This document shows, one piece after another, positions 8,115 to 18,519 of a stretch of 64,000 bases of DNA (position 1 is the stretch's first letter; every line of letters starts with the position of its first letter). The notes under the pieces are model-generated. The model was not told the origin of the DNA, ran no database searches, and saw only the letters and a list, made by a program, of their open reading frames with translations. Source of the DNA: Myxococcus hansupus (GTDB taxonomy: Bacteria; Myxococcota; Myxococcia; Myxococcales; Myxococcaceae); assembly GCF_000280925.3 (NCBI RefSeq), contig NZ_CP012109.1, positions 310,001 to 374,000 on the forward strand, given 5' to 3'. Made by a program: the position numbers and the translations under genes.

Positions 8115-9200
8115 TCACGCGGCGCCGCGCAGGGACATCTCCTCGCGGAAGGCCTGGATGACCTCCTCCTCCGTGGGCAGCTCACCGCTGCGCTTCTCCA
8201 TCAGCTTGGAGAGGACGGCGATGTACGCCTCGCCGAACACCGTGGTGAGCGCGGTGGCGGTGGTGGCGGAGATGAGCGCGCCAATCGCCGTGCCCGGGCC
8301 GGGGATGAGCTTCAGCAGCCCGGACACGATGGACTGGCCGGTGAAGGTCGCGCCCAGGCCGGTGATGCTCGCGCCCACCAGCGTGGACAGGAAGGCCTCC
8401 GTCATGGGGAGGCCGAAGACGCTACTCACCCCCGCCAGCATTCCGACCTGCGTGGGGACGAGCAGGGCGGCGTCGGCGAAAGGGATGGGGACCGCTCCAA
8501 TGAGTCCGGCGGCGGCCGCGGCGCTGGCGACGATGCCGTGCGCGCGCTTGCGCTTCTGGCCAATGCTCACGCGCTGGGCGGCGGCGAAGGCGTTGCGCTG
8601 GGCTTCGGGGACCAGCTCCATGGTGAGTTCGACCAGCTCCACCAGGCCCTTGGGTTGGAGCGTGTGGCCCTCGTCGTCCGTCTCCTGGAGCGCGCGCACG
8701 CGCATGACGTTGCGGGCCAGGGGAAGCAGCTTCTGCACCTCCGCGCGGAAGCCCTGGTCGCTGCGCGCCTTGGTGACCACGACGACCACCGGCATGTGGC
8801 GCGCGAGCATTTCCGCCGCCTTCATGTCGCCGTCCTCCACGCGGCGCGAGTCCTCGCTGATGCACAGCCAGGCGCAGTGCAGATGACGGGTGGCGTCGGC
8901 CTCCTTCGCGCGCGTGGCGACCAGCTCCTCCAGGAGCTTCAGCGTCTCCGTGAAGGCGCCCATCTCCAGGCCCCGGGTGTCGAGGATGCTGACGGGGATG
9001 CCGTCCTTCGTGTACTCGCGCGTCTCCTTCGTGACGGGGCGCCCCTGCCCGGTGTCCGCGATGCGGCCGTGGAACACCGCGTTGACGAGCGTGCTCTTGC
9101 CCACGCCGCTGCGCCCCGCGATGACGATGTTGACCCGGCCGCGCTTGCGGAAGGCCTCTTCGACCTGCTTCCGGATTTCGTCCGCCAGTTGGATGTCCAT
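8115..9200 (-). CDS. GTPase with C-terminal DUF697 domain
   Basis: A 361-residue Era/TrmE-like GTPase. G1 is GRSGVGKS (about residues 28-35), G2 Thr lies in PVTKET, G3 is DTRG, and G4 is TKARSD. After about residue 215 comes a DUF697-type region with Ala/Gly-rich hydrophobic segments (AVPIPFADAALLVPTQ is characteristic), which may insert into or touch the inner membrane. Family members include YcjF-like and dynamin-like GTPases of uncertain role. A GGAGG lies about 11 nt before the ATG. A small hairpin (9228-9246, CCTCCC/GGGAGG) lies in its short leader. Confidence 0.85.
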   Translation of the reverse strand: MDIQLADEIRKQVEEAFRKRGRVNIVIAGRSGVGKSTLVNAVFHGRIADTGQGRPVTKETREYTKDGIPVSILDTRGLEMGAFTETLKLLEELVATRAKEADATRHLHCAWLCISEDSRRVEDGDMKAAEMLARHMPVVVVVTKARSDQGFRAEVQKLLPLARNVMRVRALQETDDEGHTLQPKGLVELVELTMELVPEAQRNAFAAAQRVSIGQKRKRAHGIVASAAAAAGLIGAVPIPFADAALLVPTQVGMLAGVSSVFGLPMTEAFLSTLVGASITGLGATFTGQSIVSGLLKLIPGPGTAIGALISATTATALTTVFGEAYIAVLSKLMEKRSGELPTEEEVIQAFREEMSLRGAA

Positions 9201-9468
9201 GGGCTGCCGCCGCCTCCGCCGGTGAGACCTCCCGCGTCGTGGGAGGCGTTGTCAGCGTAGCGGAAACACCCACGCGAGGCGGCCACGGACACACCAGGAA
9301 GGCCGCTCTCCAGACGAGGGCCGGACGGGCATCCGTGCGAGCGCGCGCTCATCCTCGCCGCGCTCGCATGCGCTCCTCGCACCTGGGCCCAGGGATGGCG
9401 CGGAGCACGCGGGCGCGCACTTCACGCACAAGGGCCCTCCGGCGTTCACGGGCAGGACGCGCTTCGGC

Positions 9469-9495
9469 GCGGGAGGCGCTGAGTCCACCTCCCGC
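9469..9495. terminator. Hairpin just 3' of the BatA-like gene
   Basis: GCGGGAGG (9469-9476) pairs perfectly with CCTCCCGC (9488-9495) over an 11-nt loop. It lies 4 bp beyond the stop of the minus-strand BatA-like gene. There is no U-tract, so this is a possible transcript end or stabilising structure. I see no gene in the rest of the 9201-9499 spacer. Confidence 0.4.
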
Positions 9496-9499
9496 CCGG

Positions 9500-11602
9500 C
9501 TACTTGCGCAGCAGCGTGCCTTCGAAGAAGAACGCCAGACATGCGGCCAGGATGAGCCACGTCCACAGCGGCACGGAGGGCTTGTCCGAGTCCCCCGTGG
9601 AGGCCTTCACCGTCTCCTCGCCAAAGTAGGCGGTGAGCGTGTCCATGGGCACGCGGCCCAGGTCGCTCTCGGACGGGTCGAGCACGGCGGCGAAGGAGAG
9701 GTCCGGCTGCACCTTCCCATCCGCGCCCAGCACCGAGTACACGCCCGGCTCCATCACGGGGCCCGCCACCAGCGAGCCATCCGGCTGCTCCTTCACCGTG
9801 ACTTCGGCGCCGTCCGGCGCGCGCACCGCGGACACCTTCTGCGCGCCTTCGGGGCGGAGCGTCGCGCCTTCACCCACGCGAACACGGACCTCCTCGCGCT
9901 CGTCCAGCGAGCCGGTGAGGTACGCGGCGAAGCGCTGCATCAGCGGCAGGAAGGACGTGCGGATGGCGAAGTCGCTCCAGTCGCGGTCCACCGTGCTGGT
10001 GAGCATCGCCACGCGCCCCTTGCCCTTGCGCGCCACCGCCACCGCGGGCGCGCCGTCCTCGTACGTGGCCAGCACCTGACTGGCGCCAGCGGCCCCGGGG
10101 CCGTCCGCCGCCTCCAGCAGCATGTACTTGTAGAAGCGCGCGCCCACGAGCCCTTCCTCCGCCTGCCCCGTGAAGGGCGAGAAGAGGACGTGCTCCACGG
10201 ACACCTGCGCCAGCCGCGCGCTCTTGGTGTCGGCGTCCGGGTCGTCGCGCTCGGCGCTGGTGCGCACCAGCCGCAGCGGACGCGGCAGCACCGCGCCCAG
10301 CCGCTGGTTGTACGTGTCCGGGTTCACCCGGTCGCCCATGCTGATGAAGAGGCCGCCGCCGTTCTCCACGAAGGCCGCCAGCTTCTGCGCTTCTTCCGCG
10401 CTGGGCGCGGGCACGTTGAGCAGCAGCACCAGGTCGTAGGTGGCGAAGTCCTCGCGCAGGCCCACCTCCGCGTCGCGCGTGGCCACCTCCACCGGTGAGC
10501 CCGGCGCGGTGAGGGCCGCGTCCACGAAGAAGGCCTCGTCCCGGTAGCGCGTCGCGTGGGGCGAGCCATTCACCACCAGCGCCTTCAGCGCGCGCGGCAC
10601 CGGCAGCACGAACGAGCGCCGGTCATCCTCCACCAACGCGTCTGGCGCCAGCGTCACCTGTCCCAGCACCGTGCCGCCCTGCGGGAAGCGCACCGTGAGC
10701 GCCTTCTGCGTCGTGCCGCCGGGCGGAATGTCCACGAAGCCCTTGGCCAGCGTGGACTCGCCCACGCGCACCGCGGCCTCCAGGTCTTTCACCGGCTCGG
10801 TGCCGAAGTTGCGCACCGTGAAGGTGAACTGGAACGTGCGCGGGCCGGCCTGGAGCGCGGGCTCCACCTTGAGGTCGACGATGGCGCGGTTGCCCAGCAC
10901 GTCCTTGCCCTCGGCCGCGTCGCGGAGCACCACCTCCGGCTTCACCGGCGCGCCCGTGAGGCCCTTCACCGTGGGCGGCGGCGCCTCCAGCCGGAAGGCC
11001 GAGGACGTCATGTCGGAGACCAGCACCAGCCGCTTGGCTGGCATCGGATTCTCCTCCAGCGCGCGCGCCGCCATGTCCAGGCAGCGTGACAGGTCCGCCG
11101 TGCCATAGGTGGCGCGGGCCTCGTCCACCATGGAGCGCAGGCGGCCCCGGTCGAAGCCGGGCGGCGGGGGCGCGACGGGGCTCTGCGTGCAGACGAGCAC
11201 CGTGGCGGGCTCCTCCGGCAGCAAATCTTTCAGCGCGTCACGGGCCTCGTCGCGGGCGCGCTCGAAGTTGGACGTGCCATCCGACCAACGCATGGACAGG
11301 GACGCGTCCAGGATGACGGCGGTGGCCGCGGGGCCCTTCACCACCTGCGCGGCGGCGGCGTCACGGGACAGCTCGGGACGGGCCAGCGCGATGGGGATGG
11401 CCAGCAGGATGAGCGTGCGCAGCGCGTACAGCAGCAGGCGCTTGAGCTTGAGGCGGCTGGCGGTGCGCTTCTGGCTGCGCATCACGAAGGCCAACGGCCC
11501 GAAGGGGTGCGGCCGGGGACGGCGCCGGTCGAACAGGTGCACCAGCAAGGGGATGAAGGCGCCCAGCGCGCCCAGCAGCATCCACGGATTGCCGAAGGTC
11601 AC
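9500..11602 (-). CDS. BatA-like membrane protein with von Willebrand A domain
   Basis: A 700-residue inner-membrane protein. The N-terminus matches the aerotolerance regulator BatA region (FGNPWMLLGALGAFIPLLVHL, then a second membrane segment near residue 65). A vWA-like domain follows with a MIDAS-type DASLSMRWSDG sequence. The middle is a large mixed region probably containing a glutamine-amidotransferase-like fold, and one more membrane helix lies at the C-terminus (WTWLILAACLAFFFEG). In BatA/MoxR systems such proteins work with a MoxR chaperone in envelope stress. It starts with GTG at 11602, whose G-T-G-A overlaps the stop of the DUF58 gene, so translation is coupled. Confidence 0.85.
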   Translation of the reverse strand: MTFGNPWMLLGALGAFIPLLVHLFDRRRPRPHPFGPLAFVMRSQKRTASRLKLKRLLLYALRTLILLAIPIALARPELSRDAAAAQVVKGPAATAVILDASLSMRWSDGTSNFERARDEARDALKDLLPEEPATVLVCTQSPVAPPPPGFDRGRLRSMVDEARATYGTADLSRCLDMAARALEENPMPAKRLVLVSDMTSSAFRLEAPPPTVKGLTGAPVKPEVVLRDAAEGKDVLGNRAIVDLKVEPALQAGPRTFQFTFTVRNFGTEPVKDLEAAVRVGESTLAKGFVDIPPGGTTQKALTVRFPQGGTVLGQVTLAPDALVEDDRRSFVLPVPRALKALVVNGSPHATRYRDEAFFVDAALTAPGSPVEVATRDAEVGLREDFATYDLVLLLNVPAPSAEEAQKLAAFVENGGGLFISMGDRVNPDTYNQRLGAVLPRPLRLVRTSAERDDPDADTKSARLAQVSVEHVLFSPFTGQAEEGLVGARFYKYMLLEAADGPGAAGASQVLATYEDGAPAVAVARKGKGRVAMLTSTVDRDWSDFAIRTSFLPLMQRFAAYLTGSLDEREEVRVRVGEGATLRPEGAQKVSAVRAPDGAEVTVKEQPDGSLVAGPVMEPGVYSVLGADGKVQPDLSFAAVLDPSESDLGRVPMDTLTAYFGEETVKASTGDSDKPSVPLWTWLILAACLAFFFEGTLLRK

Positions 11603-12477
11603 CGGCGCCTCCCGCGCCGCGACAGGTACCGCAGCAGCACGTCATCCAACTTGTCGTCCGTGCGCACCAGGTCGTAGTCCACGTCCGCCTCGGCGCACGC
11701 GGCCTTCACGTTCGCCAGGAAGGCGTTGAACTCCTCCAGGTAGCTCTCCTTGATTTCGCGCGGGTTCACCTCGACGCGGCCCTGACCCTCCATGTCGAGG
11801 AAGAGCGTGGGGTCGTCGAAGGGGAACGTCAGCTCCGCGGGGTCCACCAGGTGGAACACGGACACGTCGTTCTTCCGCTGCCGCAGCGCGAGGATGCGGC
11901 GCAGCGCGTCCTGGTTCTCGTCCAGCAGGTCCGACAGGACGATGACGCTGGAGCGCCGGGGCAGCACCTCCGCCAGGTGGTCCGCCGCGCTGCCCAGGTC
12001 CGTGGCGCCGGTGGGCTGGGTGTGCTCCAGCGTGTCCAGCAGCACGTTGAGGTGACCGGCCGACGCGCGCGGCGGCACGTCCTTCCACTTGCCGCCCGCC
12101 ATCAGCGCCAGGCCCGCCGCGTCCTGCTGGCGCACCAGCAGGTAGCACAGCGCGCCGGCCAGCGTGGTGGCCACGTCCAGCTTGCTAAGCGCGCCGCTGC
12201 GGTAGCCCATGGAGGCGGAGGCATCCACCACCATCACCGCGCGCAGGTTCGTCTCGTGCTCGAAGCGCTTGACGTAGTACTTGTCGAACTTGCCGTAGGC
12301 CTTCCAGTCCAGGTGGCGGAGCTCGTCGCCGGGGGCGTACTCCTTGTGCTCCGCGAACTCCACGCTCTGCCCCTGATGGGGGCTCTTGTGGAGGCCGGAC
12401 AGCACGCCCTCCATCACCGCGCGGGCGCGCAGCTTCACTCCCTGGAGGCGGGCCAGTGTCTGGGCGTCGAGCAGCAT
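11599..12477 (-). CDS. DUF58 / vWA-like protein
   Basis: A 292-residue cytosolic DUF58 protein. The family signature is present: GLHKSPHQGQSVEFAEHKEY, then GDELRHLDWKAYGKFD and YVKRFEHETN, followed by a vWA-type MIDAS DASASMGY. DUF58 proteins are regularly encoded beside MoxR ATPases and are proposed to link the chaperone to vWA membrane partners. It lies 9 bp downstream of moxR and overlaps the BatA-like gene by 3 bp. Length is typical of the family. Confidence 0.9.
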   Translation of the reverse strand: MLLDAQTLARLQGVKLRARAVMEGVLSGLHKSPHQGQSVEFAEHKEYAPGDELRHLDWKAYGKFDKYYVKRFEHETNLRAVMVVDASASMGYRSGALSKLDVATTLAGALCYLLVRQQDAAGLALMAGGKWKDVPPRASAGHLNVLLDTLEHTQPTGATDLGSAADHLAEVLPRRSSVIVLSDLLDENQDALRRILALRQRKNDVSVFHLVDPAELTFPFDDPTLFLDMEGQGRVEVNPREIKESYLEEFNAFLANVKAACAEADVDYDLVRTDDKLDDVLLRYLSRRGRRR

Positions 12478-12486
12478 GCGCGGGCG

Positions 12487-13515
<1,029 letters not shown>

Positions 13516-13788
13516 GGAAGGGTTCTCTTAATTCGTGGGCGGCGCTGGGACCAAAGGATTCCGCCACCCTTGCGCCCGGGCGTGCGCTGCCAACCGTTCG
13601 GGGGGTGACCTATTCCGCTGCCACACACCCCGGTACGCTGGGGCACATGTGCGGGCTGATCGGCTGCATGCCCCCCGGCCATGTGACAGTGCCCCCGGGC
13701 TAGGGGGGAATGCCGGGGGCTGGACACGCTGCTTAGGTTCCCAGGGCCTCGCTTCCGGTGGACGGGAGCAGGCTCCTTGGAGCGTGTC

Positions 13789-15144
13789 ATGGGGACTTTT
13801 CGGCGTGGTGGGCGTGGCAACCTCTGGACGGGGCTTCTTCCGGTGGCCCTGTTGTGGGTCGCGGGTGGGTGCGGCGGAGACGGGGGAGCTCCGTCCGAAG
13901 GGCCGCCCACCGGGGACGAAGCCGCACCCAGCGTCTCCGTGGCCCCCACGGCGCCGGAGGTCGTCAGCGGGATTCCGAAGCGGCCCACGCAGGCCGCCTC
14001 CCCCTGGAACCAGGTGGCGGGCGGACCTCAGGATGACATCGGGACGGGCGTCTCGGCGGCCCCTTCCGGGGACGTGGCGGTGGTCGTGTACAGCACCCCG
14101 CGCCAGGACGAGGACCGGGAGCCGGTGGAGGGCGAGAAGCTCTCGCTGACGCTGGCGCGCTACACGGCGACGGGCGCGCCGCGCTGGTCTCGTGAGTGGG
14201 TGCGCAACCGCTTCTCGGATACGCGCGTGGCGGCGGGTGACGCGGCGACGTTCCTGTCGGGCAACGCGTTCCTCTACTCGGCGGACTTCGGACTGGGCGA
14301 GGCGCAGGACGGCTTCCTGGTGAAGTTCGACGGGGAGGGCAACCCCGTGTGGCAGCACCGCGTGGGGCAGAAGGTCTACGCCATCGCCGCGGACGCGCGG
14401 GGCGGCGTGCTGGCCGCGGGCGAGGAGTGGGAAGGGGAGTTCGTGGAGGACCCCGTGCTCACGCGCTACGCCGCGGATGGCTCCGTGCTTTGGACGCGGC
14501 GCTTCGAGGGCGCGAACATGGAATCGGCGCTGCACGCGGCGGCGCTGACGCCGTCGGGTGAGGCGATCCTCGCGGGCCAGCTCGTGGACACGCTGGAGGT
14601 GGATGGCCAGACGTTCGGCACGCCCGGTGTCCGCGGCTTCGTGGTGCTCGCGTTCGACACGGCGGGCCGGTTGCTGTGGGGCAAGGAAGTGCCGGGCGCG
14701 AAGGGCCGCATCACGTCGGTGACGGTGGGGGCGGATGGCACGGTCGTGGCGGCGGGTGACTTCATCGGCCTGCTGGTGTGGGGCCAGGCGTCGCTGGGGT
14801 CGTCGGGCGCCTTCGTGCTGACGGCGGGCCCGGATGGGACGGAGCGTTGGGTCCGGCAGCCCGTCTGCGGGCCGGTGACGGAGCTGGGCGCGTCCGTCGC
14901 GGTGGAGGACTCGGGCGCGGTGGCGGTGACGTGTGGCAGCGCACTGACGCGCTACGACGCCTCGGGGGCGCGGCTGGGCGAGCAGACGCTGACCGCGCAG
15001 CCGTGCGCCAGTGGGGTGTGCTCGCTCAACACGGCGGGCGTGGCGGCGGTGCCCGGGCGCGGGCTGGCCGTCACGGGCTGGCAGCGCGATGGGGCGGGGG
15101 ACACCTGGAACCAGGACGCCTTCCTCCGGCTCGTGGTGCCGTAG
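13789..15144 (+). CDS. Lipoprotein with beta-propeller-like repeats
   Basis: A 451-residue exported lipoprotein. It has an Arg-rich start, a hydrophobic core and a Cys in the lipobox-like VAGGC, then an acidic/Pro-rich linker. The body repeats about every 45-50 residues with short motifs such as DGSVLWTRRF, AGRLLWGKE, DGTERWVRQ and GAPRWSREW. This is the pattern of PQQ/SBBP-type beta-propellers common in myxobacterial surface proteins. The ATG at 13789 is preceded by GGAG at a 6-nt spacing, so I prefer it to a TTG 12 nt upstream. Divergent from moxR. No catalytic motif is visible; a binding or surface role is inferred. Confidence 0.8.
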   Translation: MGTFRRGGRGNLWTGLLPVALLWVAGGCGGDGGAPSEGPPTGDEAAPSVSVAPTAPEVVSGIPKRPTQAASPWNQVAGGPQDDIGTGVSAAPSGDVAVVVYSTPRQDEDREPVEGEKLSLTLARYTATGAPRWSREWVRNRFSDTRVAAGDAATFLSGNAFLYSADFGLGEAQDGFLVKFDGEGNPVWQHRVGQKVYAIAADARGGVLAAGEEWEGEFVEDPVLTRYAADGSVLWTRRFEGANMESALHAAALTPSGEAILAGQLVDTLEVDGQTFGTPGVRGFVVLAFDTAGRLLWGKEVPGAKGRITSVTVGADGTVVAAGDFIGLLVWGQASLGSSGAFVLTAGPDGTERWVRQPVCGPVTELGASVAVEDSGAVAVTCGSALTRYDASGARLGEQTLTAQPCASGVCSLNTAGVAAVPGRGLAVTGWQRDGAGDTWNQDAFLRLVVP

Positions 15145-15172
15145 GCGCGCGGGGCCGCTACAGTGCGCGGCC

Positions 15173-15964
15173 ATGTCCGCTCCTGTCGCCGAGGTTCTTC
15201 TCGAGGTGGAGGGTGCCGTCGCCACCCTCACCCTCAACGACACCGCCCGCCGTAACGTGATGACGCCCGAGCTGGGCGACGCGCTCCGTGCGCGGGTCGA
15301 TGCGTTGAAGGTTCGCGGGGACGTCCGCGCCGTGGTGCTCACCGGCGCGGGCGGGGCCTTCTCCGCGGGCGGCGACTTGAAGATGCTGGAGCGTTTGCGC
15401 CAGGCGTCTTTCGAGGAGGCGCGCGTCTTCATGTTGGGCTTCTACGCGCGATATCTCAGCGTGCTGGAGCTCCCGGTGCCGGTCATCGCGGCGGTGGAGG
15501 GGCCGGCGATTGGCGCGGGGTTGTGCGTGGCGCTGGCGTGTGACGTGTGCCTCGTGGCCGAGGACTCGAAGCTGGCGCTCAACTTCGTCCAGTTGGGGCT
15601 GCACCCGGGCATGGGGGCCACGTATCTGGCGCCGCTCCGGGCCGGGGCGCAGGCGGGCGCGGAGCTGTTGCTCACGGGCCGCCGCTTCGATGGCAAGGAG
15701 GCGGTGCGGCTCGGGCTGGCGTTGGAGTCTGCGCCGTCAGGGCAGGTGCTCGCGCGGGCGCGGGAGGTGGCGGGGCGCATCGCCGCGAACGCGCCGCTCG
15801 CCGTGCGCGCGTTGAAGACGCGGTTGGGCGTCGACAGGGCGCAGCTTTTGCGGGCGCTGGAGGCCGAGGCGCGCTTCCAGGCGGAGAGCTACGGCAGCGC
15901 GGACCTGGGCGAGGGACTGGCGGCGGCGGCCGAGCGTCGCGCGCCGGTGTTCAAGGGGCGCTGA
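15173..15964 (+). CDS. Enoyl-CoA hydratase/isomerase family protein
   Basis: A 263-residue crotonase-family enzyme. The oxyanion-hole segments are GAFSAGGDL (about residues 62-70) and the helix start GPAIGAGLCVALACD (about 108-122). In the position of the two catalytic glutamates of true hydratases, the second site reads VQLGLHPGMG, where the usual Glu is replaced, and the first reads GPAIGAG. It may therefore be an isomerase, thioesterase-like or otherwise altered member rather than a classic hydratase. The ATG at 15173 is 28 bp after the preceding gene. The C-terminal helix ends with the common VFKGR motif. Confidence 0.85.
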   Translation: MSAPVAEVLLEVEGAVATLTLNDTARRNVMTPELGDALRARVDALKVRGDVRAVVLTGAGGAFSAGGDLKMLERLRQASFEEARVFMLGFYARYLSVLELPVPVIAAVEGPAIGAGLCVALACDVCLVAEDSKLALNFVQLGLHPGMGATYLAPLRAGAQAGAELLLTGRRFDGKEAVRLGLALESAPSGQVLARAREVAGRIAANAPLAVRALKTRLGVDRAQLLRALEAEARFQAESYGSADLGEGLAAAAERRAPVFKGR

Positions 15965-15971
15965 GCCGGGG

Positions 15972-16003
15972 CGCGGCCGCACTGTCGAAGCGTCGCGGCC
16001 GCG
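15972..16003. terminator. Hairpin 3' of the enoyl-CoA hydratase gene
   Basis: CGCGGCCGC (15972-15980) and GCGGCCGCG (15995-16003) form a perfect 9-bp stem with a 14-nt loop, 7 bp after the plus-strand stop. No T-run follows, so it may be a GC-type terminator or simply a stable 3' end. Confidence 0.4.
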
Positions 16004-16080
16004 GGGCAGGGGCACTGCGCCGATACGCGGCCCTGCGGCCGGTGTCTCGCGCATGGCGGCACTCCGCCTCGTCACTGAAA

Positions 16081-16110
16081 CGGCGCGCCTCGGTGTTCCG
16101 AAGCGCGCCG
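16081..16110 (-). terminator. Intrinsic terminator of mltG
   Basis: CGGCGCGC pairs with GCGCGCCG, and the inner TCGG pairs with CCGA around a TGTT loop (one mismatch between the two stems). On the minus strand the hairpin lies 10 bp after the mltG stop and is followed by TTTCAGT, a short T-run. It can also end plus-strand transcription coming from the convergent hydratase gene. Confidence 0.6.
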
Positions 16111-16120
16111 CGTCTTAGCC

Positions 16121-17140
16121 TCAGTACACGTTGTACTTGCGGCGAAGCGCCTCGTGCTCCTCGGCATTGCGCGAGGGGCGGAGGATGCGCTGCGCGTCGT
16201 GCAGGTAGTACCAGTACTCGCTCGGCTTGGGCGCCATCGCGGCCTGGAGCGACGCCACGGTCGGCGCGCCGATGGGGCCGGGAGGCAGGCCCTTCTTGTG
16301 CCGGGTGTTGTACGGGTCCTGCGGATCGCGCAGGCGCTTGAGGAAGGCGCCGCGGTCATTCCACTGTGCCAGCTCATACCGGGACGTCGCGTCCACGCCG
16401 AGCGGGAAGCCCTTGTCCACGCGCTTCCACAGGATGCCGGCGACGAGGGGGCGCTGATCGGGCAGCGGCTCCTCGCGCTCCAGCATGGAGGCCATCACCA
16501 CCACCTCGTGCAGCGTCCGTCCGCTCTTCGTGATGCCGTCGCGGTTGGGCGCGTAGAAGCGCTGCGCGAAGGCGTCAATCTGGCGCTGGATGAGCGCCTT
16601 CACATCGAACTTGCCCGGAATCACGCCGTAGGTCTCCGGGTACAGGTAGCCCTCCAGCGTGCCCGTGGAGGGCAGGGGGAAGGGCGCGGTGAAGTCCTGG
16701 GGCTTGCTGGCCGCGGCGATGTACGCGCCCGCCTTGATGTGGCCCGCCGCCGCGAGCGCCGCGTCCGTGTCGCGCAGGCGCCAGCCCTCGACGACGACGA
16801 AGGGGACGTCCTCCGGAATCGGGTTGTCTTCCAGCTCGGTGGCCAGCTCGGCCAGCGTCATGGAGGGGCTGATTTCGTGGCGGCCCGCCTTGGGCGCGAA
16901 GCCGCCGCGCCGGAAGAGGTGCCAGCGCCAGACCCGTGCGTCACGGATGAGGCCCTGCGACGCGAGCAGCGTGCCCAGGCCACGCCCGGTGGCGCCCTTG
17001 GGCACGGTGAACTCCACCACGTCCGCGCCAGGAGGCGCCGCGGCGGCATGTGCCTGCTGCTCGAACCAGAAGAAGGCGCCCGCGCCGGACGCCGCCAGCA
17101 GCACGAAGGCTGCACCCAGGACCCAGAGAATCCGCTTCAT
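16121..17140 (-). CDS. mltG: Endolytic murein transglycosylase MltG
   Basis: A 339-residue YceG/MltG protein. An N-terminal membrane helix (about residues 4-27) leads to a LysM-like subdomain, then the catalytic domain. The presumed catalytic Glu lies in the VMASMLEREEP segment (about residue 222), matching the ASxxEKE motif of the family. GTLEGYLYPETY and GLPPGPIGAPTVASLQAA are the other conserved blocks. MltG cuts nascent glycan strands in the periplasm and sets their length. A terminator-like hairpin follows the stop. The gene is not beside holB or tmk as in some bacteria. Confidence 0.92.
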   Translation of the reverse strand: MKRILWVLGAAFVLLAASGAGAFFWFEQQAHAAAAPPGADVVEFTVPKGATGRGLGTLLASQGLIRDARVWRWHLFRRGGFAPKAGRHEISPSMTLAELATELEDNPIPEDVPFVVVEGWRLRDTDAALAAAGHIKAGAYIAAASKPQDFTAPFPLPSTGTLEGYLYPETYGVIPGKFDVKALIQRQIDAFAQRFYAPNRDGITKSGRTLHEVVVMASMLEREEPLPDQRPLVAGILWKRVDKGFPLGVDATSRYELAQWNDRGAFLKRLRDPQDPYNTRHKKGLPPGPIGAPTVASLQAAMAPKPSEYWYYLHDAQRILRPSRNAEEHEALRRKYNVY

Positions 17141-17226
17141 TCGCGGCGCACGCTATCACCGGTTTCGGGCCGCGCCTGGGTTCTGACGGTGAGATGTCAC
17201 CTCCTGGGCGGCAAGCGGGCTGCCGG

Positions 17227-18369
17227 TCAGGCGGCTGGAGACGTCCCGAGCTTCAAATCCCGGTTCAGCCCCGTATCCCGGCTCACGCGCCAGATTTTTT
17301 GATCCAGGTAGTAGTGGTGCAGCGCGAAGCCCCAGATGAAGCACTCCATCAGGTTGCGCAGCGTCAGGCCCGCGCCCAACTGCGCCTTCGCGTCGAACAC
17401 GCCGCATCCCGGATGCGCACCGAAGCCGCATCCCAGGCCCCGGTACAGCAGCGTGAACACGACGCCGCACGCCGCGTAGATGACGAAGCGCTGGCTCACC
17501 TTGGGCGCCCAGCCAAAGGGCGCGGGGTCCACGCCCGCCGCGTGGTAGCGGTTGCGGTGATAGAACCAGACGATGCCGTGGTACTGCACGTTGTGGAACG
17601 CGGTCACCGCCACGGCGAACATGATGAAGTCCATGCGCGCGGACAGCGGAGGCCAGAACACCACGGCCGTCAGCGCCAGCGCCGCGCCCATCATCAGCAG
17701 CTTGGGGCCATTCACCTTCAAGCCCGCGCGGTGCCGCTGCACCTGCCGGCCCGCGTGGAACACCACCAGCGCGAGCACGACGGTGAAGCACGCGCCCGCC
17801 ACCACGGGCTCCCACGTGGGCGGGCCCAACAGGCCCAACTGCTTGCGTGCTCCCGGATGCGTCACCGCGAACGCGACGAAGGGCGCGATGAGCCCCGTGT
17901 ACAACGTCACGCTGTCCAGCCGCCGGTCGAACGGCTGCGTCTCACCGCCCTTGCGCTGATACAGCGTCATGATGCCGTAGTGCTGCCGCACCACGTGCCA
18001 GTACGCCCACAAGGCCGCCAGCGTCATGAAGAGGGCGAAGGGCAGCTTCGTCCCCAGCGCCGCCGATAGCGCGAACGACGTAGGACCCGCCGCGAACCAG
18101 GCGAGGCTGCCCAGGAGCAGGCGCCGCCGTGACTGCCATTCGCGGGCATCCAGGTAGGTGCGGGACACGGTGGCGAACAGGTGCGGCCCATCCAACGCGA
18201 GCACCCAGGCCCACCACAGCACCAGGCTGCTGACGCCACCCCAGACATGGAGTCCGACCAACGACAGGCTCACCGCGAAACCACCCACGGTGGAAAGCAG
18301 GTCGTGCCGTCGGTCAACGAGCCAGCCCGCACGCGCGGGGGCGGGAACTGCGAGGGGAATCGCGTTCAT
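17227..18369 (-). CDS. Polytopic membrane protein, function unknown
   Basis: A 380-residue integral membrane protein with about nine predicted hydrophobic helices. Conserved-looking motifs carry many histidines: WHVVRQHYGIMTLYQRK, AFHNVQYHGIVWFYHRNRYH and ALHHYYLDQKIWRVSRD. The His clusters next to membrane helices could bind metal or haem, as in some membrane di-iron or desaturase-like enzymes, but I do not recognise a named family. GGGAG lies just upstream of the ATG. There is an 86-bp gap to mltG, which may or may not be co-transcribed. Confidence 0.7.
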   Translation of the reverse strand: MNAIPLAVPAPARAGWLVDRRHDLLSTVGGFAVSLSLVGLHVWGGVSSLVLWWAWVLALDGPHLFATVSRTYLDAREWQSRRRLLLGSLAWFAAGPTSFALSAALGTKLPFALFMTLAALWAYWHVVRQHYGIMTLYQRKGGETQPFDRRLDSVTLYTGLIAPFVAFAVTHPGARKQLGLLGPPTWEPVVAGACFTVVLALVVFHAGRQVQRHRAGLKVNGPKLLMMGAALALTAVVFWPPLSARMDFIMFAVAVTAFHNVQYHGIVWFYHRNRYHAAGVDPAPFGWAPKVSQRFVIYAACGVVFTLLYRGLGCGFGAHPGCGVFDAKAQLGAGLTLRNLMECFIWGFALHHYYLDQKIWRVSRDTGLNRDLKLGTSPAA

Positions 18370-18519
18370 GAGGGCTCCCGTTCAGAGGGACACCGCGCGA
18401 GGATATAGGAAGGTGCAGGTAGTCAGTCTGCCCACCTGGCGGTGGCCATTCGCCGAGCAGGAAGCCAAGGGGTCAAAACCTACTTGAGCGGCGAGGCGCG
18501 TACCGCGATTGTCCTCGCC

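Noticed and set aside
13516..13788. Sigma-54 promoter between moxR and the propeller lipoprotein
   Set aside because: A GG/GC-like pair near the middle of the spacer has the wrong spacing and lacks the TTGC half.
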